This document shows, one piece after another, positions 52,118-63,335 of a stretch of 64,000 bases of DNA (its first letter is position 1; each line of letters begins with the position of its first letter). The stretch spans positions 372,001 to 436,000 of the forward strand of contig JBAJFG010000271.1 of NCBI GenBank assembly GCA_037903475.1. Reading direction: 5' to 3'. Position numbers and translations under genes: made by a program. The notes below the pieces were generated by a model. That model was not told where the DNA came from. It searched no databases and saw only the letters and a list, made by a program, of their open reading frames with translations. Source of the DNA: Ancylostoma caninum. Lineage: Eukaryota > Nematoda > Chromadorea > Rhabditida > Ancylostomatidae.

Positions 52118-52739
52118 TTGTTATATGATCTGCATACCGTTTAATTATCATGATAAGATTTTTTGAGTGGATTTCTTGTCAGTCGTTTTTCTTTTCTATC
52201 TGTTACACAGCTTCGGTCACTAATAAATGCTATTCCTTCGCTTGCAGAGATGTGAATTATCATACTCAAAGGCTCCTATTTAAAGTCACCTGCTTCTTTC
52301 CCATGAAAAAAATGGGAGCAGTTCGTGCATTTTTTTCGTGGGAACTTCTGCATGAAGGCTTGACGCTCTAAAAATACCCAGTGGTATAATAAAGCGCTTC
52401 CGAAGAGGTGGAATATCCTCTCGATGATCCTCTGGCTTCCTGCAAGTCTGAACCACTAGGCTTCATCAGAATATTGTTCAATACTTTAAATTACTACAAT
52501 ACCGGTTCATACATTCCTTTCAGTAGGTTTCAGAAAATTATGAGAAGGAAAAAGCTGTTCATTGTAAGATGGCAGACGAAATACAAACAGAAATGAGAAG
52601 TTGCAATAAAATAAGGGAAAATTAAGCATAATCATTGACGAGCTCCGTGCCACTGGAACTATTCTTCACCGTATAGATGCACGCGCGTCAAACACACGTA
52701 TCTAGTATAAACTCAGGCAATAACTGCGGGAGTTGCGTG

Positions 52740-52990
52740 ACAAGAGGAACGCTGGTGTGCTGTGATTGGTCGATTTATGTGGGCGTCGCGTCTGAAGCAT
52801 TCAAAGGTACGAGCAGTTCACCTGGGAGATGAACAAGATTTCTATGCTTGAGTGGGACAGAATGGTGCTATCGGAGCCCACAGAATGAGAAAGTGGTCAG
52901 CGGTGCTAGCTAGCGCGTCGAATTTGAACGAACTACGTGGACTTCGGGCGCATACGCATACGGCGCGGTCGCGTCGCGGCGTACGTCTTA
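52740..52990. mobile_element. dispersed repeat, copy without nested element
   Basis: Matches 7556-7710 (GTGACAAGAGG-ACGCTG, TTGGTCGATTTATGTG) and about 7970-8055 (ACGGCGCGGTCGCG-type) but lacks the M2 insertion. An M2 fragment lies just before it at about 52666-52718. Confidence 0.6.
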
Positions 52991-53009
52991 GCTTCCTAAC
53001 TCCAGGTGA

Positions 53010-53560
53010 CCCGAGTTGAATTTACCGGGTGATCCCGCGCTATCTTCGGGTCACCAGGTAAATTTCCTCGGGTCAACCGGTGAATTTTCCCAGGTTGCGC
53101 GGCATATACCTTTGACTGGTCTGCTTTAAATGTGTACCGGACTATATGGTTTCGCTATAAATTGTCGTGATTTCATGATACTTCAGTTCTACGAAATGAA
53201 CTACAAAAGAATCGTACGGCAAGAGTAGTACATTCAATTTTTCTCCGCAAGCAAACTCCTCTCGGTCTCACTTCTAGACCTTCTGTGGGTAACCGCCCCA
53301 CTCGCAGTGCTACGCACCTCAGACAGGTTTGAATTTTTATCCCAACACGGGGAAAGTCCATCTTTGATGGGAAACTGTCTGGTTCCCTTCATCAATATAT
53401 TCCTCAGGTCGCCCAGTATTTTGGCACGCAGGCAAAAAGATCTCTCAGGTGACCCCATGGTCGAACTAAAAGTCCCCTCCTTCGGGTTGCCCGGTAGAAG
53501 GTCACGCCCAAAAATGTGGTCCCTCGGGTGGAGTGTTTCTAAAAAAGATCTGTGATTCGC
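53010..53560. other. GGTGACC-rich intergenic stretch, no gene assigned
   Basis: GGGTCACC, GGTGACCCGAG and GGGTGATCCCGCG motifs recur in both orientations. The 138-codon minus-strand frame here (53234-53650) has no splice or domain support. Confidence 0.4.
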
Positions 53561-53694
53561 CATAGAATATTTTCGTTCCCCAACATTTTCAGTGTCATGT
53601 ACTGCAATAAGAAAATCTATGGGTCCCCTACAAATGCATTTGTGCTCCAAGAAAAGCTCCTTTTATTCCTTTTCATATGATCACCATTTGTCAG

Positions 53695-53788
53695 GTGCTT
53701 AGCACTGCTTTCCGAGAAGCTGTGTTTCGATATCTGGCCCGAATTGCTACCATCGTTGTTGTGAACGAATGTGACGATTACTCCTTAG
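53695..53788 (+). CDS. candidate exon fragment, unknown
   Basis: Between TTTGTCAG and G/GTTTCT lies a 94-nt phase-0-to-1 stretch reading VLSTAFREAVFRYLARIA and onward to CDDYSL. Coding-like, but the donor is poor and no partner exon was found. An M8 element follows at once. Confidence 0.2.
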
Positions 53789-53825
53789 GTTTCTGAATAT
53801 TGCTGCTTCTCTATGACGCCCAGGA

Positions 53826-54005
53826 GCAGCTACAGTCCTCGTCAAAAAGATACACAGATTGCGCGTGCGGTTTCATGTCGTTGCAACCGCAGAATCTTGG
53901 CGGGACCTACTCGACCCTCTCACTCGGAGCATACTCTCTTTGCATCCGTCGTTCAGGTCCTACCGCGTTTCTGTAGTTACAGAACCCATCTATCTTTTTG
54001 AGAAG
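53826..54005. mobile_element. MITE, family M8
   Basis: AGTCCTCGTCAAAAAGATAC and ATCTATCTTTTTGAGAAG are the inverted ends. Second copy of the element at 47843. Confidence 0.65.
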
Positions 54006-54109
54006 AACTATATTATTCTTCTCCAGGCCTTCTACCGTTCCTTCCAAGTAAGCACTTCCTTCTGGCTTCTGAATTGTAGACGTAATACCGCATCTGGAGA
54101 CAAGATTTC

Positions 54110-55028
54110 CGAGTATTAATCTTCTTAGAAGAATGTATACGGCTTATGCGATAAAAACTCATCCCAATTTTCAAGTCCCCATAATCAACTGATAGTGCTC
54201 AATATTTGGAAAAGAAACTGAAAAGCAGAATATATCGAATGCATATATTCATTCATTATCTCATTTGCATTCATCATTATTTTCACTTTGAAGTGATTAC
54301 ATCACAAAAGGTCAAAAGTTTTTTTTAGAAGTCATCCGTAGTACCTCATCCACTGCAATTTTTTTCAATAGCAATGCCTCCATCGTCATCTTAAGAGCTG
54401 TAGGGCTTAATCAAACGCTTGCTTTCTTTAGTAGACATAATAAGTTCCGGGAACATTTGTCGTTTTTAATGTCCATCAAATGTTTATCAACTTTTCGTGA
54501 CTTACGTAGACATAGGTGGGTGTAGGTTTATCTGTGAACTTCTCAATATTCAAGCCGAACAGAACAAATGAACATCTTCGAAACAGAAAACTAAACTAAG
54601 AATCTCATCACCTTCTAGATCAAGGAACTATAATAATATAACTATAACAAACAACAGAACAGATTAACCTTCTATGGTACCGCATACCAAATAATGAACA
54701 TACAATTGACACCCTAGAGAAATAGGAAATTTGGGAAAACAAATACAGAGAAAAAACGACCTTAATGTCTAACGATAGATCACTTGGGATAACAGTCTCT
54801 CTTCAAAATTACTAAGACAGTACAAAAAAAAACAGAAGAAACGGTAACCCTAGAAAACAAAGTCCTATCTATGAAAACGCTGAAAGGGATGTAATCTCAG
54901 CATTTGAAGGAACTCAAAATCTTTCGGAAACAAGCTCGGTAGTATAGCGAAGGTCTTACAGAACAAAACCCGTTTAAACCAAACAAATATATTTAGAACA
55001 TATCTTGAACAATTCTAGTAGTGAAGCA
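54110..55028. other. AT-rich region, nothing recognised
   Basis: No coding-like exon, TIR or tandem repeat was seen in this stretch. Confidence 0.5.
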
Positions 55029-55232
55029 TCATTCATATTCGCAATTGATCACTATGAGCCCATTTTTGTAACTGATATAAAGTTCGTCTCTACCAACATT
55101 GCGTAGCACACAATAATCGCGGAGACAATGGTCTTTGCTGATGAACTCAAAAAAATTTCGCTTACGATCCACTGGGAGTCTAGCGTTTATATATGTAGCA
55201 CTGGTTAGACTCGTTCGATTTCTCATCCAAAG
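55029..55232 (-). CDS. candidate terminal exon, possibly of the F-box gene
   Basis: Following a TTATTTACAG acceptor, 67 codons run to a TGA at 55029 (starts LWMRNRTSLTSATYIN, ends VINCEYE). The composition is coding-like and the phase is 0, which fits the last well-supported F-box exon (end at 58143, phase 0). The join would need a 2.9-kb intron full of TIR elements. It could equally belong to another gene. Confidence 0.3.
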   Translation of the reverse strand, partial: LWMRNRTSLTSATYINARLPVDRKRNFFEFISKDHCLRDYCVLRNVGRDELYISYKNGLIVINCEYE

Positions 55233-55367
55233 CTGTAAATAATTCGTCCAGAAATACATACGTATTGGAGGTATGTATCAAAGTTCGCTTATGATGGTTG
55301 CAACCGGATGAGTGGCTTCAAGACAAAGACGGTAAAAGCGGTGGAGAACACCGCGCAACAACAACAA

Positions 55368-55428
55368 TGTCCAACTGCCACGTAGGTGGTGTGACGCGTC
55401 AGACCAGATAGGCCGTATTCTGTGTAGC
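55368..55428. mobile_element. fragment of MITE family M1
   Basis: The right-hand end is present (GCGTCAGACCAGATAGGCCG and TATTCTGTGTAGCA). The left part is missing. Confidence 0.55.
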
Positions 55429-55527
55429 ACTAGTGATTGACGAGGAGGATTTATCAGTGAGAAGCTACTCCTTCATATATAGACCAACCACTTCTTTGGA
55501 AACAACAAAATTAAGCGGCGAACGACA

Positions 55528-55784
55528 TACAGTGGACGTCTACAGTGGTGGCACATCCGCGGCCTCGAGGACGCCGCGCACTCCGGAACCGATGTCTTCT
55601 GCTGCTGCTGCTGCTATTTCTAGCAGCTTTTCAACCCGACTTCAAGGATATTCGATTGAATCCGGAAGAAAAGCGCCTAGAAATAGCATTCCGGCGGCAG
55701 GCGACATCGAACCCGGCGCGCTGCGCGGTTGCGTGGCGTCTTCTCGGGACCGAGGATGGGCCACCGCCATCGACGTCCACTGTA
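55528..55784. mobile_element. MITE, family M4
   Basis: TACAGTGGACGTCTACAGTG and the inverted TACAGTGGACGTCGATGGCG are the ends, with CACATCCGCGGCCTC inside. The relative is in intron 3 of GST copy 4. Confidence 0.85.
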
Positions 55785-55845
55785 GTAGGTCACATTGTCA
55801 AAAACTGTGAAATGGGCGGAGAAATGTTCAAATGGGAAAAGCGCT

Positions 55846-56600
55846 GTTGTGGGCGGCGTGGCGGGCATTTTGCCAGCCTTGCCAGGCTGCTGATTTATCG
55901 ATTACCTCATTGCCGCCGGATTTCCTCTGTCTTTGTTCGTTTTTCTTAGAGTTTTTCACATTTTCTTTTCCGTCTCGTTAATTTTTCATCCATTCCAGGC
56001 CAGAAGGGATGTTGAGCTAACATCACTTTATAGTGCAAACCATCTATGTTCATTTATGCATGTTTGCTGGTATCAAGTCACGATCCAAATACACATAGAA
56101 ATTTCAATTCGCCTCCATTCGACTTCATCCCACCGAAGGCAAGGTCTAAGCGATTGTCTTATTCACTTCTAACCCGTTAAAAATTGCATCCTCTATAAGA
56201 ATGAACACAGCACTGAGAAATGGATTTGTTGTCCTATGAAACACAAGCAGAAAATTTCTGATGCAGCTATGTCGATTATGTTGAATCCTGACGAATGCAA
56301 AAGAAAGAAGTTTTGGAGATCACCAACAGTGGCATTCTAATGCTATGTCAGATTTTGAAAACAATGAATAGACAAAATATCTCACAAAGAGCTGCAAAAA
56401 GTCAGAAAGTAAAACTTGTCATCGTCATTCATTCCTTGGAAAAGACGAAAAATCAACGAGACAGGAAGGAAAATGTATAAAAACATGAAGAAAAACAAAC
56501 AAAAACGGCGGAAATCCGGCCGCAATGAAGTAATCGATAAATCAGACGGCTGCCAAGGCTGGCAAAATGCCCGCCACGCCGCTCGCAACAGCCTCGCGGC
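55846..56600. mobile_element. foldback element with about 155-nt arms
   Basis: GCGGCGTGGCGGGCATTTTG through CGATTACCTCATTGCCG (left) is complemented by CGGCCGCAATGAAGTAATCG through CAAAATGCCCGCCACGCCGC (right). The arms also share TTTTCACATTTTCTTTTCC-like and TTAATTTTTCATC stretches. Between the arms is unrelated AT-rich sequence. Confidence 0.8.
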
Positions 56601-57440
56601 GGTGTTGCGCCGCGGCTGTGCGGCGGCCTCCGCCGTGGCCGTGCTGCTGCAGACGTTTGTTCCGTGGTGACAAAGACTATATGTTCACACCTAGTAATTA
56701 CGAAATATTCCAAAAAAAAAAACAGAAGTCTAAAGAAATAAAGAGGAAAAGTGATAATCAACGTACTCTAAGCAGTTGGCATATGGAGCCGTAGGAAAAA
56801 GAATCCGCCGGTGGAAAATTCTTTGAACATAATGAGAAGTGCGATATAATGATGTTTATCTAAATCAGAATCAGCTCAGAAAAAATGACTGAAATGGAAA
56901 GCCATGTTTTGGTACTTACACTCTCAATTCATTATAAATGCAGTGCACGACGCCGTAGGCATAACCTACTGCTATTTTGCTGCAAAGAAATTGCTTGGGA
57001 TTTTCACTTAGCAAAACGTTTCAGTCCCTCCCAAACTAGGATCTTCTGGTAACATGATAGATGAGTAACTAGATCCGTGATGTTCCGTTCTATTCGTTTT
57101 TTTTTTCTATTCGTTCGACTTCTATATTCATGTCATTTAACACACATTGCACGTGCAATGCACATGAAAAATGTCAAAAAAAAAACAGACGAGTTCTTCC
57201 GTACGTTCGCAAGCAGTGTCCTGCATTTTCCAGGCTAATTTCCCTACTCTTCAAAATGTGAAGGCCACTGTTGTGCAACAATCTTTCAAAATATTTTTTC
57301 TGGATGCTTATCTCAAATTTAATAAAATACAGAACAGCATAACCCATTAATCTAGTATTAACGTTTCTATTCGACTATTTAGCTCTACCGATATCTACTA
57401 GGAACGTAATAAATGCCTCGTAAATGATGTGCATCTATCT

Positions 57441-57763
57441 ACAGGGAACAGCCAGGTGGGTAGGGACCAGTGCCGCGACGCGGCAGCCAGCGTTGAGTAG
57501 AGAGTGTCAAAGAGCATGATCAACTACCGGTCGAAGAGTGCAGCAGATAGCTAGAGTCTGTTCCACAGGGGAAGAGAGTTGGGAAAACACCGCAGAGAAG
57601 AAGAGGGCGGGAAATTGCGCAGAGATTGGAAAGGGTGCAGAGAAAAACAGACACTGTGCACGATTGCTCAACTATCATCGCTGGCGAAACAGACTATAGA
57701 GCGTCACGCCGCGCCGCGGCACCGGTCCCTATTCACTTAGCCGTTTGAAGTTCCCTCTACAGA
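57441..57763. mobile_element. TIR element, family M7
   Basis: CTACAGGGAACAGCCAGGTG with TAGGGACCAGTGCCGCGACG on the left; CCGCGGCACCGGTCCCTA with AGTTCCCTCTACAG on the right. Related in style, but not in sequence, to M6. Confidence 0.7.
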
Positions 57764-58074
57764 CAGTGAGTGTCAAACGAGTTTACGAATTTGTGGACTT
57801 GAAGGTGCATAGCAGCGCAAACGAGAAGCGCGGTGGAATAGCTAACTTATGCTGTTGCCATAGGTAGTCGCAGCAATGTATGTTTAGTGGATTTCCCTCG
57901 TAAAGTCATCAAACACGGTGAAGAAAAAACACTATCTATCTGAACATGGTTGCGACTAACAATTATGGCGTTGCAGTATAGCGATGCTAGCACGCTGCGC
58001 GGTCGCGCTGTTGTCCACGCTGAAGTCCGCAAAATCGTTGGCTTCGTCGACGCTCACTATACGTTGAAAATTAG

Positions 58075-59051
58075 TCAGGTCAATGACTAAGATGAAAATA
58101 AGATTGAACATCGCCAGAAAAAAAACCGGAATTTCTACTCACCTTCATTATAAAACTATTCTTCACCAAGAATTGTGTGAACTCAGTTGTCACCATACAC
58201 TCCACAATGGCCAGTTTCTCAGTTTTGCAAATCTCAAGAAACTCAACCAGTTGTTCTGCTCCACATGTGAAATTGCACATGGAAAATTCACAATGTTGCA
58301 CTGCCACTTTTGATTTCCTTGCTGCAGTTGACAGACGTCTCATGAAGAAGTCTGTTATCTTTGCCTAAAATGAAAGGAACAAATCGTTAAAGAGCATAAC
58401 AGCTATTCACCCTCATTTGTTTAGCCTACCTTGTGGAAGAACAATCGCGGAATAGATGCTCCGCGTGCTAAGCCAAACATTTCCACGCAAGCGGTACAGT
58501 GACGAAGAAGTACCCACCCTCGACAGGTAATTTGTCGAAAGAAAAAACGAGGCCCAGAGGTCTGCAATTAGAGGAAGTATGGAAGAAGTTTATATGGCAA
58601 TTCCATCATCATCTAAGGAACCCCACATAATCAATCAGAACATTCTTCCAAGTTCTGGGAGCAATATTATCAATCAAGCTACCCATAGCTCGTGACACTA
58701 GACGAAGTGTTTTCAACTGACGTGGCCATATCTGAAATAGTTCATTTTGACGGTAAGCCTTGCAACAGCTTCCATGTCCGCTTGTCTTTCAATGGCATTT
58801 TCTCGAAATTTCCTGTCGTTCACTTACCGTATCCCTACAAAAATGGGGTTACGATACAAAATGGATATGATGTTTGTGTTCAGCGCCTCAAGTTACCTCC
58901 CTGTACCAAGTTTCAGCCAAAAAATTCCCTCAAAGTTTTTGGGCCCGTGATCTATTTTAGCAGCTTACCTCTCGAAGTATTGCAACACGCAGTTCTACAG
59001 GTAGTTCAAAGAAAGGAAAGATGTGTGGGTCCCGCTCAACCACTGAGATTT
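58075..59051 (-). CDS. probable F-box protein gene, 5' end missing
   Basis: Exons read on the minus strand: 59051-58969, 58731-58627, 58561-58430, 58364-58143 and, in the simplest model, 58086-58075 with the stop. All phases agree. The first two exons together form an F-box-like helix pair: FPFFELPVELRVAILRE followed by WPRQLKTLRLVSRAMGSLID, matching the usual LP-x-E-L and LR-x-V-S-R pattern. F-box proteins link substrates to SCF ubiquitin ligases through Skp1 and are highly expanded in nematodes. The later exons encode a cysteine-rich region (VQHCEFSMCNFTCGAEQLV) of unassigned fold. The donor of the second exon (TAT/GTGGGG) is weak. The first exon begins with a split codon, so a start exon is missing. 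The 3' end may instead use the exon at 55232-55029. A plus-strand frame over 58692-59057 is open but lacks splice support. Confidence 0.55.
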
Positions 59052-59186
59052 CTGTAATAATTATTCAGAGCACGTGGAAGAATCTATTGCCCTTCAAACT
59101 TATCATGAATTAAACAAATATGAGAAGCAGATGAAATCCTACGACTAAATTGTGTTTTAGAAAGAATATTATTACCTTTATTGCAG

Positions 59187-59363
59187 ACGGTGGGCGTTAA
59201 CATTGTTGGCTGCGTCAGCTTACGTTTTCTGGATTCTCTTCTCGAACAATCTTTGCAGTTCAGTGGTGAATCTAAAGATGTCCTTTACGAAATGTTCCGA
59301 GCTGAATATGCGGAAGCTACAGAAGTAGAAGAAACCTGTAGATCTATATTTTTTTGCTACTGA
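59187..59363 (+). CDS. candidate terminal exon, unknown
   Basis: After TTATTGCAG a plus-strand frame runs 58 codons to a TGA (TVGVNIVGCVSLRFLDSLL at the start). The minus-strand frame here also looks partly open. No connection to the next plus-strand exon could be made in phase. Confidence 0.22.
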   Translation, partial: TVGVNIVGCVSLRFLDSLLEQSLQFSGESKDVLYEMFRAEYAEATEVEETCRSIFFCY

Positions 59364-59427
59364 GAAAGTGCACAAGGTGGACTAATTTTTAATTACTGGT
59401 CGCACACTCCACTAGAGGTATAGCGCT

Positions 59428-59535
59428 ATGCGTCTTTACAGCTCAGAAGAAGCCAGCTACGCTCCTCCTGCTTATCTCCAGATGGAGAATATTGACAGTG
59501 TCACTGAATTATCTGGAGGTCGCTGCATTTACTAA
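59428..59535 (+). CDS. C-terminal exon of an unidentified plus-strand gene
   Basis: The frame SSEEASYAPPAYLQMENI continues to GGRCIY and a TAA at 59535. An AATAAA signal at about 59564 follows. A CTTTACAG acceptor at about 59441 would give a terminal exon in phase 2; alternatively it starts at the ATG at 59428 (35 residues). Upstream exons are unknown. The tyrosine/proline content recalls a cytoplasmic tail. Confidence 0.33.
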   Translation: MRLYSSEEASYAPPAYLQMENIDSVTELSGGRCIY

Positions 59536-60236
59536 CCGTTCAGTGTCCTCTTATTTGAGAAGTAAATAAAAGTGATCATTCCCTCAGAGTTCCCTCAAAG
59601 ATAGGCTCTGCCGTTATCAATTGATGAGAATTTGATAGTCCCAGCAGTACGAGTACCTACTTGTACTAATTCGTAAGGTTTAAGAGTGTACCCGAACTCC
59701 ACCATGGACTTTTCTCGAAGCTTCTACTCTTCCTGCTGGGTGGATGAGTTTTTTCGGTAAAAAGGTGGCGTTCATCATACCGACGGGAACCTGCGCGCCA
59801 TGGCCGACAGACAATGGAAAGGTCCATGTTTACACAACGACTAGAACTCCTCGCAACATGCGTTTTTCAAATGCTTATTGATTATTTAAATGCTGCAAAG
59901 TTCAGTTTGGGTAGTAGAGCCAGTAGCAGGCGTAGGAGTCAGCCTCCTACTGGCTGCTGCATGCTTGGCGCGAGCTCACCATCTCATCGTAACGCTTCAG
60001 ACCCTATTTTTCCAACTATACTCGGCATGATATGATTGCACCTTTGTTGTGTGCTTCTAATTTTTTCGCTGGGAAGGTTACCTCTGAATTTGCCCGCTGC
60101 TTTAATTGGTGAAAAAAAAAACTATTTTATGATTCAAATATCGAATTTCTGGATGCGTGCTCCACAGTGGCATGAGGCTCTTCTGCTGCATGGGTCGTTT
60201 ACGCTACAATCTCCGTCGTAGATCGGCCAAGTGCTC

Positions 60237-60290
60237 TATTTTTAAGAGTTGGTAAATTGACACTATTTTTAAGAGTTGGTAAATTGACAC
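60237..60290. repeat. 27-bp direct tandem duplication
   Basis: TATTTTTAAGAGTTGGTAAA plus TTGACAC occurs twice in a row. Confidence 0.9.
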
Positions 60291-60343
60291 CTGGCTGACT
60301 ATATTTTCATTACCATTTATAGAAATTCTGTGTAAAAACTCAC

Positions 60344-63183
60344 TCTTTTTGGGTGGTCTGTACACCTCATGGCAGTAATGTTCATTTGATTGTTGGACAT
60401 TCAAAGACGTTAGTGGAGTTTCCGCATACCCATTGTCAGTTACGAAAAGCGGGGAATAACGACCTTGTTGAGGACCTGGAAATACACTTTCGTACATATT
60501 TTGAAGTCCACACACAAAGATACTGTTGTTAAAACCGTGTACGTTACTTCACATCTCGCTTGGAAAAGTTGTCGTTTGATTATGACATTATGTACCCGCT
60601 TATCAGTCAAGTTTTGTGTAATTTTGCTATCTAGTCAAACGAAACAACTATACCTAAAACCCAAGAAAGCGAGCTTCCTAAAGTAGTGCTGACTGAAAGA
60701 CATTCCTCGACCTCGCGACGCTGTCCCCAGCAATTAACATCAAGTCACAAAAGTGACAATAAGCTCGTTTTCAGAAGGATCTAGAGTGCAAATTTCTGGA
60801 AAAGCATCTGGGTAGAGCGTTCCACGTGTGCTACTTGCTTGCTCCATCAGGGGCATTATCTCAGACCCCACAGGCGTGGACTACTTTCCACCGTTCAGGG
60901 ATCTGGTTTGGAGGCAAGGAATGGCATAGATTTGAAGGAAGTCGTCAACGTTAGCTTTATGCTCGTAGTTTTCATGCTATCCAGACAGGGAGAGCAAGGT
61001 TATGTGCCCCTTCATGGCAGCTTTTCCACTCGCTAGGCGATGAACATTACGAAATCACGTTGACCTTACACTTCAGACATTTGGGTAGGAGTCCCACTCG
61101 CAGTCTCACTAGGAACCTGTGCTCGAGATCGGCCGCTACTAGCGGACCTGGGTGGATTTTGGAATCCGCTCCTCTATCTCGCGCGACCACTTCTCATACA
61201 TCTTGCCTGGCCGATCTCTGCCGGGCCTCTGCAGACCATGCGAGTCTAGTAGAACTCCACTCTCCGTCGAAGTGGAGGCTAGACTGAGGTCTACCCGCCG
61301 GCTGAATACCTCGAGTTGTCACATGGCAACCACAAACCCGCACCATTCTCCGGGAATCCATTCACAAACCCAAAATGATTCTCCTTCCTGACGCACAGGA
61401 TTTTGTCCCGAAAGTGGTAAAGAGTCGGATTGTTAGGCTGGACTCCCGCATGAATGTTTGAGAGAGCGCTGATAGTCGTGTTTCTTTTTTACGACAGTTT
61501 TTAACCACGAAATGGAACAAAGGCCATACCCGATTTCTTCACTGGCGGCACATAAGCTTCATAACAGGTGTCTTCCGCCGGGAACGATGACAAATCTGTA
61601 GCGTACTGTTCCTGTTCTAAACGACACATGTTATACTTACGTAGAAACGGCCATGTGCAAGGGGCGGGACCGCGATGACTCTCTTGTATAGAGACACAGG
61701 GCTCTGCATGCTGACTCTGGTTGTTTGCTTCTGCCAGCAACAGAGAACTCGAGTGCCGCGCCGGGCAGCGGTCCCGCCCCTCGCACACGGCCGTTCGGAG
61801 TTCATTGTAATTCTATTTATCAGCGACATTCAACTGAATGCTTCTGGAGTTGGCAATTCGTACGACGTTAGAAGTTCTTTTGATTATTAGGTTGGTGCAT
61901 AATCAACAAGTGTTTTTCCCTGTTCTTTCTCCTTACTGGAAAGAAACAGCCTTGCCTTGCTTTGAGGCTGCCAATAATAGGTCAAGGACCTGAAATGTAG
62001 CTACGTTTCTGCCCAATGACTGCTATTCAGGGGGGAGGGGGGAGGATCTCGTTTATGAGTCATAAACCTGTGATGGCAGCTCAATATGGATGCGGAAGCA
62101 AATGTAGCCGCGTCTCTGCCACAGGCTTGGGTAAGTGCATGATTACCCAAGTTAACCAGAGATGTTCTCAGGTGCGCACGCACTTTTGCACGACAGCGCA
62201 CCCATCGGCTTCGTTCTCAGACAGTTTTTCGGAAGGACCGCAGCAGAAAACCGGAAGAACCAACAGGTGACCTGCGGTCCTTCCGGTTTCCTGCTGCATT
62301 TCTTCCGAATAGCTGCTGCGGTCCTTCCGAATATCTGCTGCGGTCCTTCCGAGTAGCTGCTGCGGCCCTTCCGAATAACTGCTGCGGTCCTTCCGAACAG
62401 CTGCTGCGGTCCTTCCGACTGGATACGGAGATGTGTGCGCCAATTCCGCAGAACTGGATTGGCAACCAGTTCACTCCCGTGGGACGACCCCGCGGCGGTA
62501 ACCGCACGCAAAAATGACAACCTCGCTGAGGGTCACTGGCTCTACGGTCCGATATATTCATGAAGCCAATTTCCCATCTGAAGTTCAAAATCACTAAATT
62601 TTTGTTGGTCGCAACAAAACTGAGCTCCGTCCGTGAGAAGGGTATAATAACGCTCACTTCCTCTCTTCCATTCTGCTGCGATCCTTCCGGTTTTCTGCTG
62701 CGGTCCTTCTGCACTCGGAAGAACTGCAGCAGAAAACCGGAAGGACCGCTGCGGAATACATTCTGCTGCGGTTCTTCCTGTTTCCTGCAGCAAGCCTTCC
62801 GAATCTTTCCCCACACAAATCTATTCTGCTGCGGTCCTTCCGAAAATTTCCATCTCTGCGTCTCTCGCTTCTTAACCATATGAGCGAGATCTCTTTCTGC
62901 TGCAGTCCTTCTGACAATTTGTCTGAGTTTAGACTTCTGCATACGCGCCACGTCCGCACGTGTCCGCACCCCACCTCGTCTACCCAGCTGTGTTTTGAAC
63001 CACGGTTTTCATCGCGCTCATTTAGTTTCCGTCAAAGCGGGGACTTAAATGTTACTTACCTTCCTGCGGTGGTACATACACTTCATAACAATCTTCTTGC
63101 GGTGGTATATACACTTCATAACAATCGTCTTGTTTGGTGACCAAAGAGTGCGACCATTCGTTCGAGCGTTGAATGCGTTCCAT
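60344..63183 (-). CDS. repeat-motif protein with CYExYxPP exons, partial
   Basis: Exons read on the minus strand: 63183-63060 (start ATG), 61616-61530 and 60475-60344. All internal junctions are phase 1, and each exon ends in a version of one motif: exon 1 has DCYEVYIPPQE and DCYEVYVPPQE as a 33-nt tandem duplication, exon 2 has DTCYEAYVPPVKK, exon 3 has YCHEVYRPPKK. Donors are GTAAGT, GTATGG and GTGAGT. The next exon was not found, so the C terminus is missing. No signal peptide or domain is recognised. Phase-1 symmetric exons can be duplicated or skipped without changing frame. Intron 1 holds the 22-bp repeat field, an M6 element and a mariner-type end. The repeated Tyr-x-Pro-Pro could be a docking motif, but this is speculation. 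Confidence 0.55.
60720..61480. other. intron-sized stretch with partly open frames, origin unclear
   Basis: A minus-strand frame (about 61420-61270) of about 50 codons and overlapping plus-strand frames at 61060-61391 lack consistent splice phases with the surrounding gene. It could be a decayed retroelement. Confidence 0.3.
61641..61803. mobile_element. MITE, family M6
   Basis: GTAGAAACGGCCATGTGCAA and GCACACGGCCGTTCGGAGTT are inverted ends, with CTCTGCATGCTGACTCTGG inside. Confidence 0.8.
61887..61925 (+). mobile_element. solitary mariner-type end
   Basis: TTAGGTTGGTGCATAATCAA looks like a mariner TIR. No partner end or transposase sequence was found nearby. Confidence 0.4.
62228..62920. 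repeat. 22-bp CTGCTGCGGTCCTTCCGAAT repeat field
   Basis: Five exact-period 22-bp units lie at about 62308-62420. About ten further dispersed copies of CTGCTGCGGTCCTTCCG or its complement occur up to 62920, in both orientations. Long minus-strand frames (up to 250 codons) across it are repeat-driven. Confidence 0.9.
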
Positions 63184-63335
63184 ACCAAGAGCGCCCACTA
63201 TAATATGAGAATTCTCTTACAATACCAAAAAATTTTGGTGCAACAACTTGAACGAGTCAGCAACCGAATCTGTATGTACTGTTAACCCACTAATGATTCC
63301 AACTGGTGAAGTGCACCTTTTCCTCTCATGATATA

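Noticed and set aside
58692..59057. 121-codon plus-strand ORF
   Set aside because: No acceptor or donor context; the minus strand carries an F-box motif with splice sites over the same bases.
61060..61391. Overlapping plus-strand ORFs suggesting a retroelement
   Set aside because: No reverse-transcriptase motif or polyprotein landmark could be identified.
62217..62969. 250-codon minus-strand ORF with Arg/Lys/Ser/Gln repeats
   Set aside because: Follows the 22-bp repeat field, which lacks stops in more than one frame, and lies within an intron.
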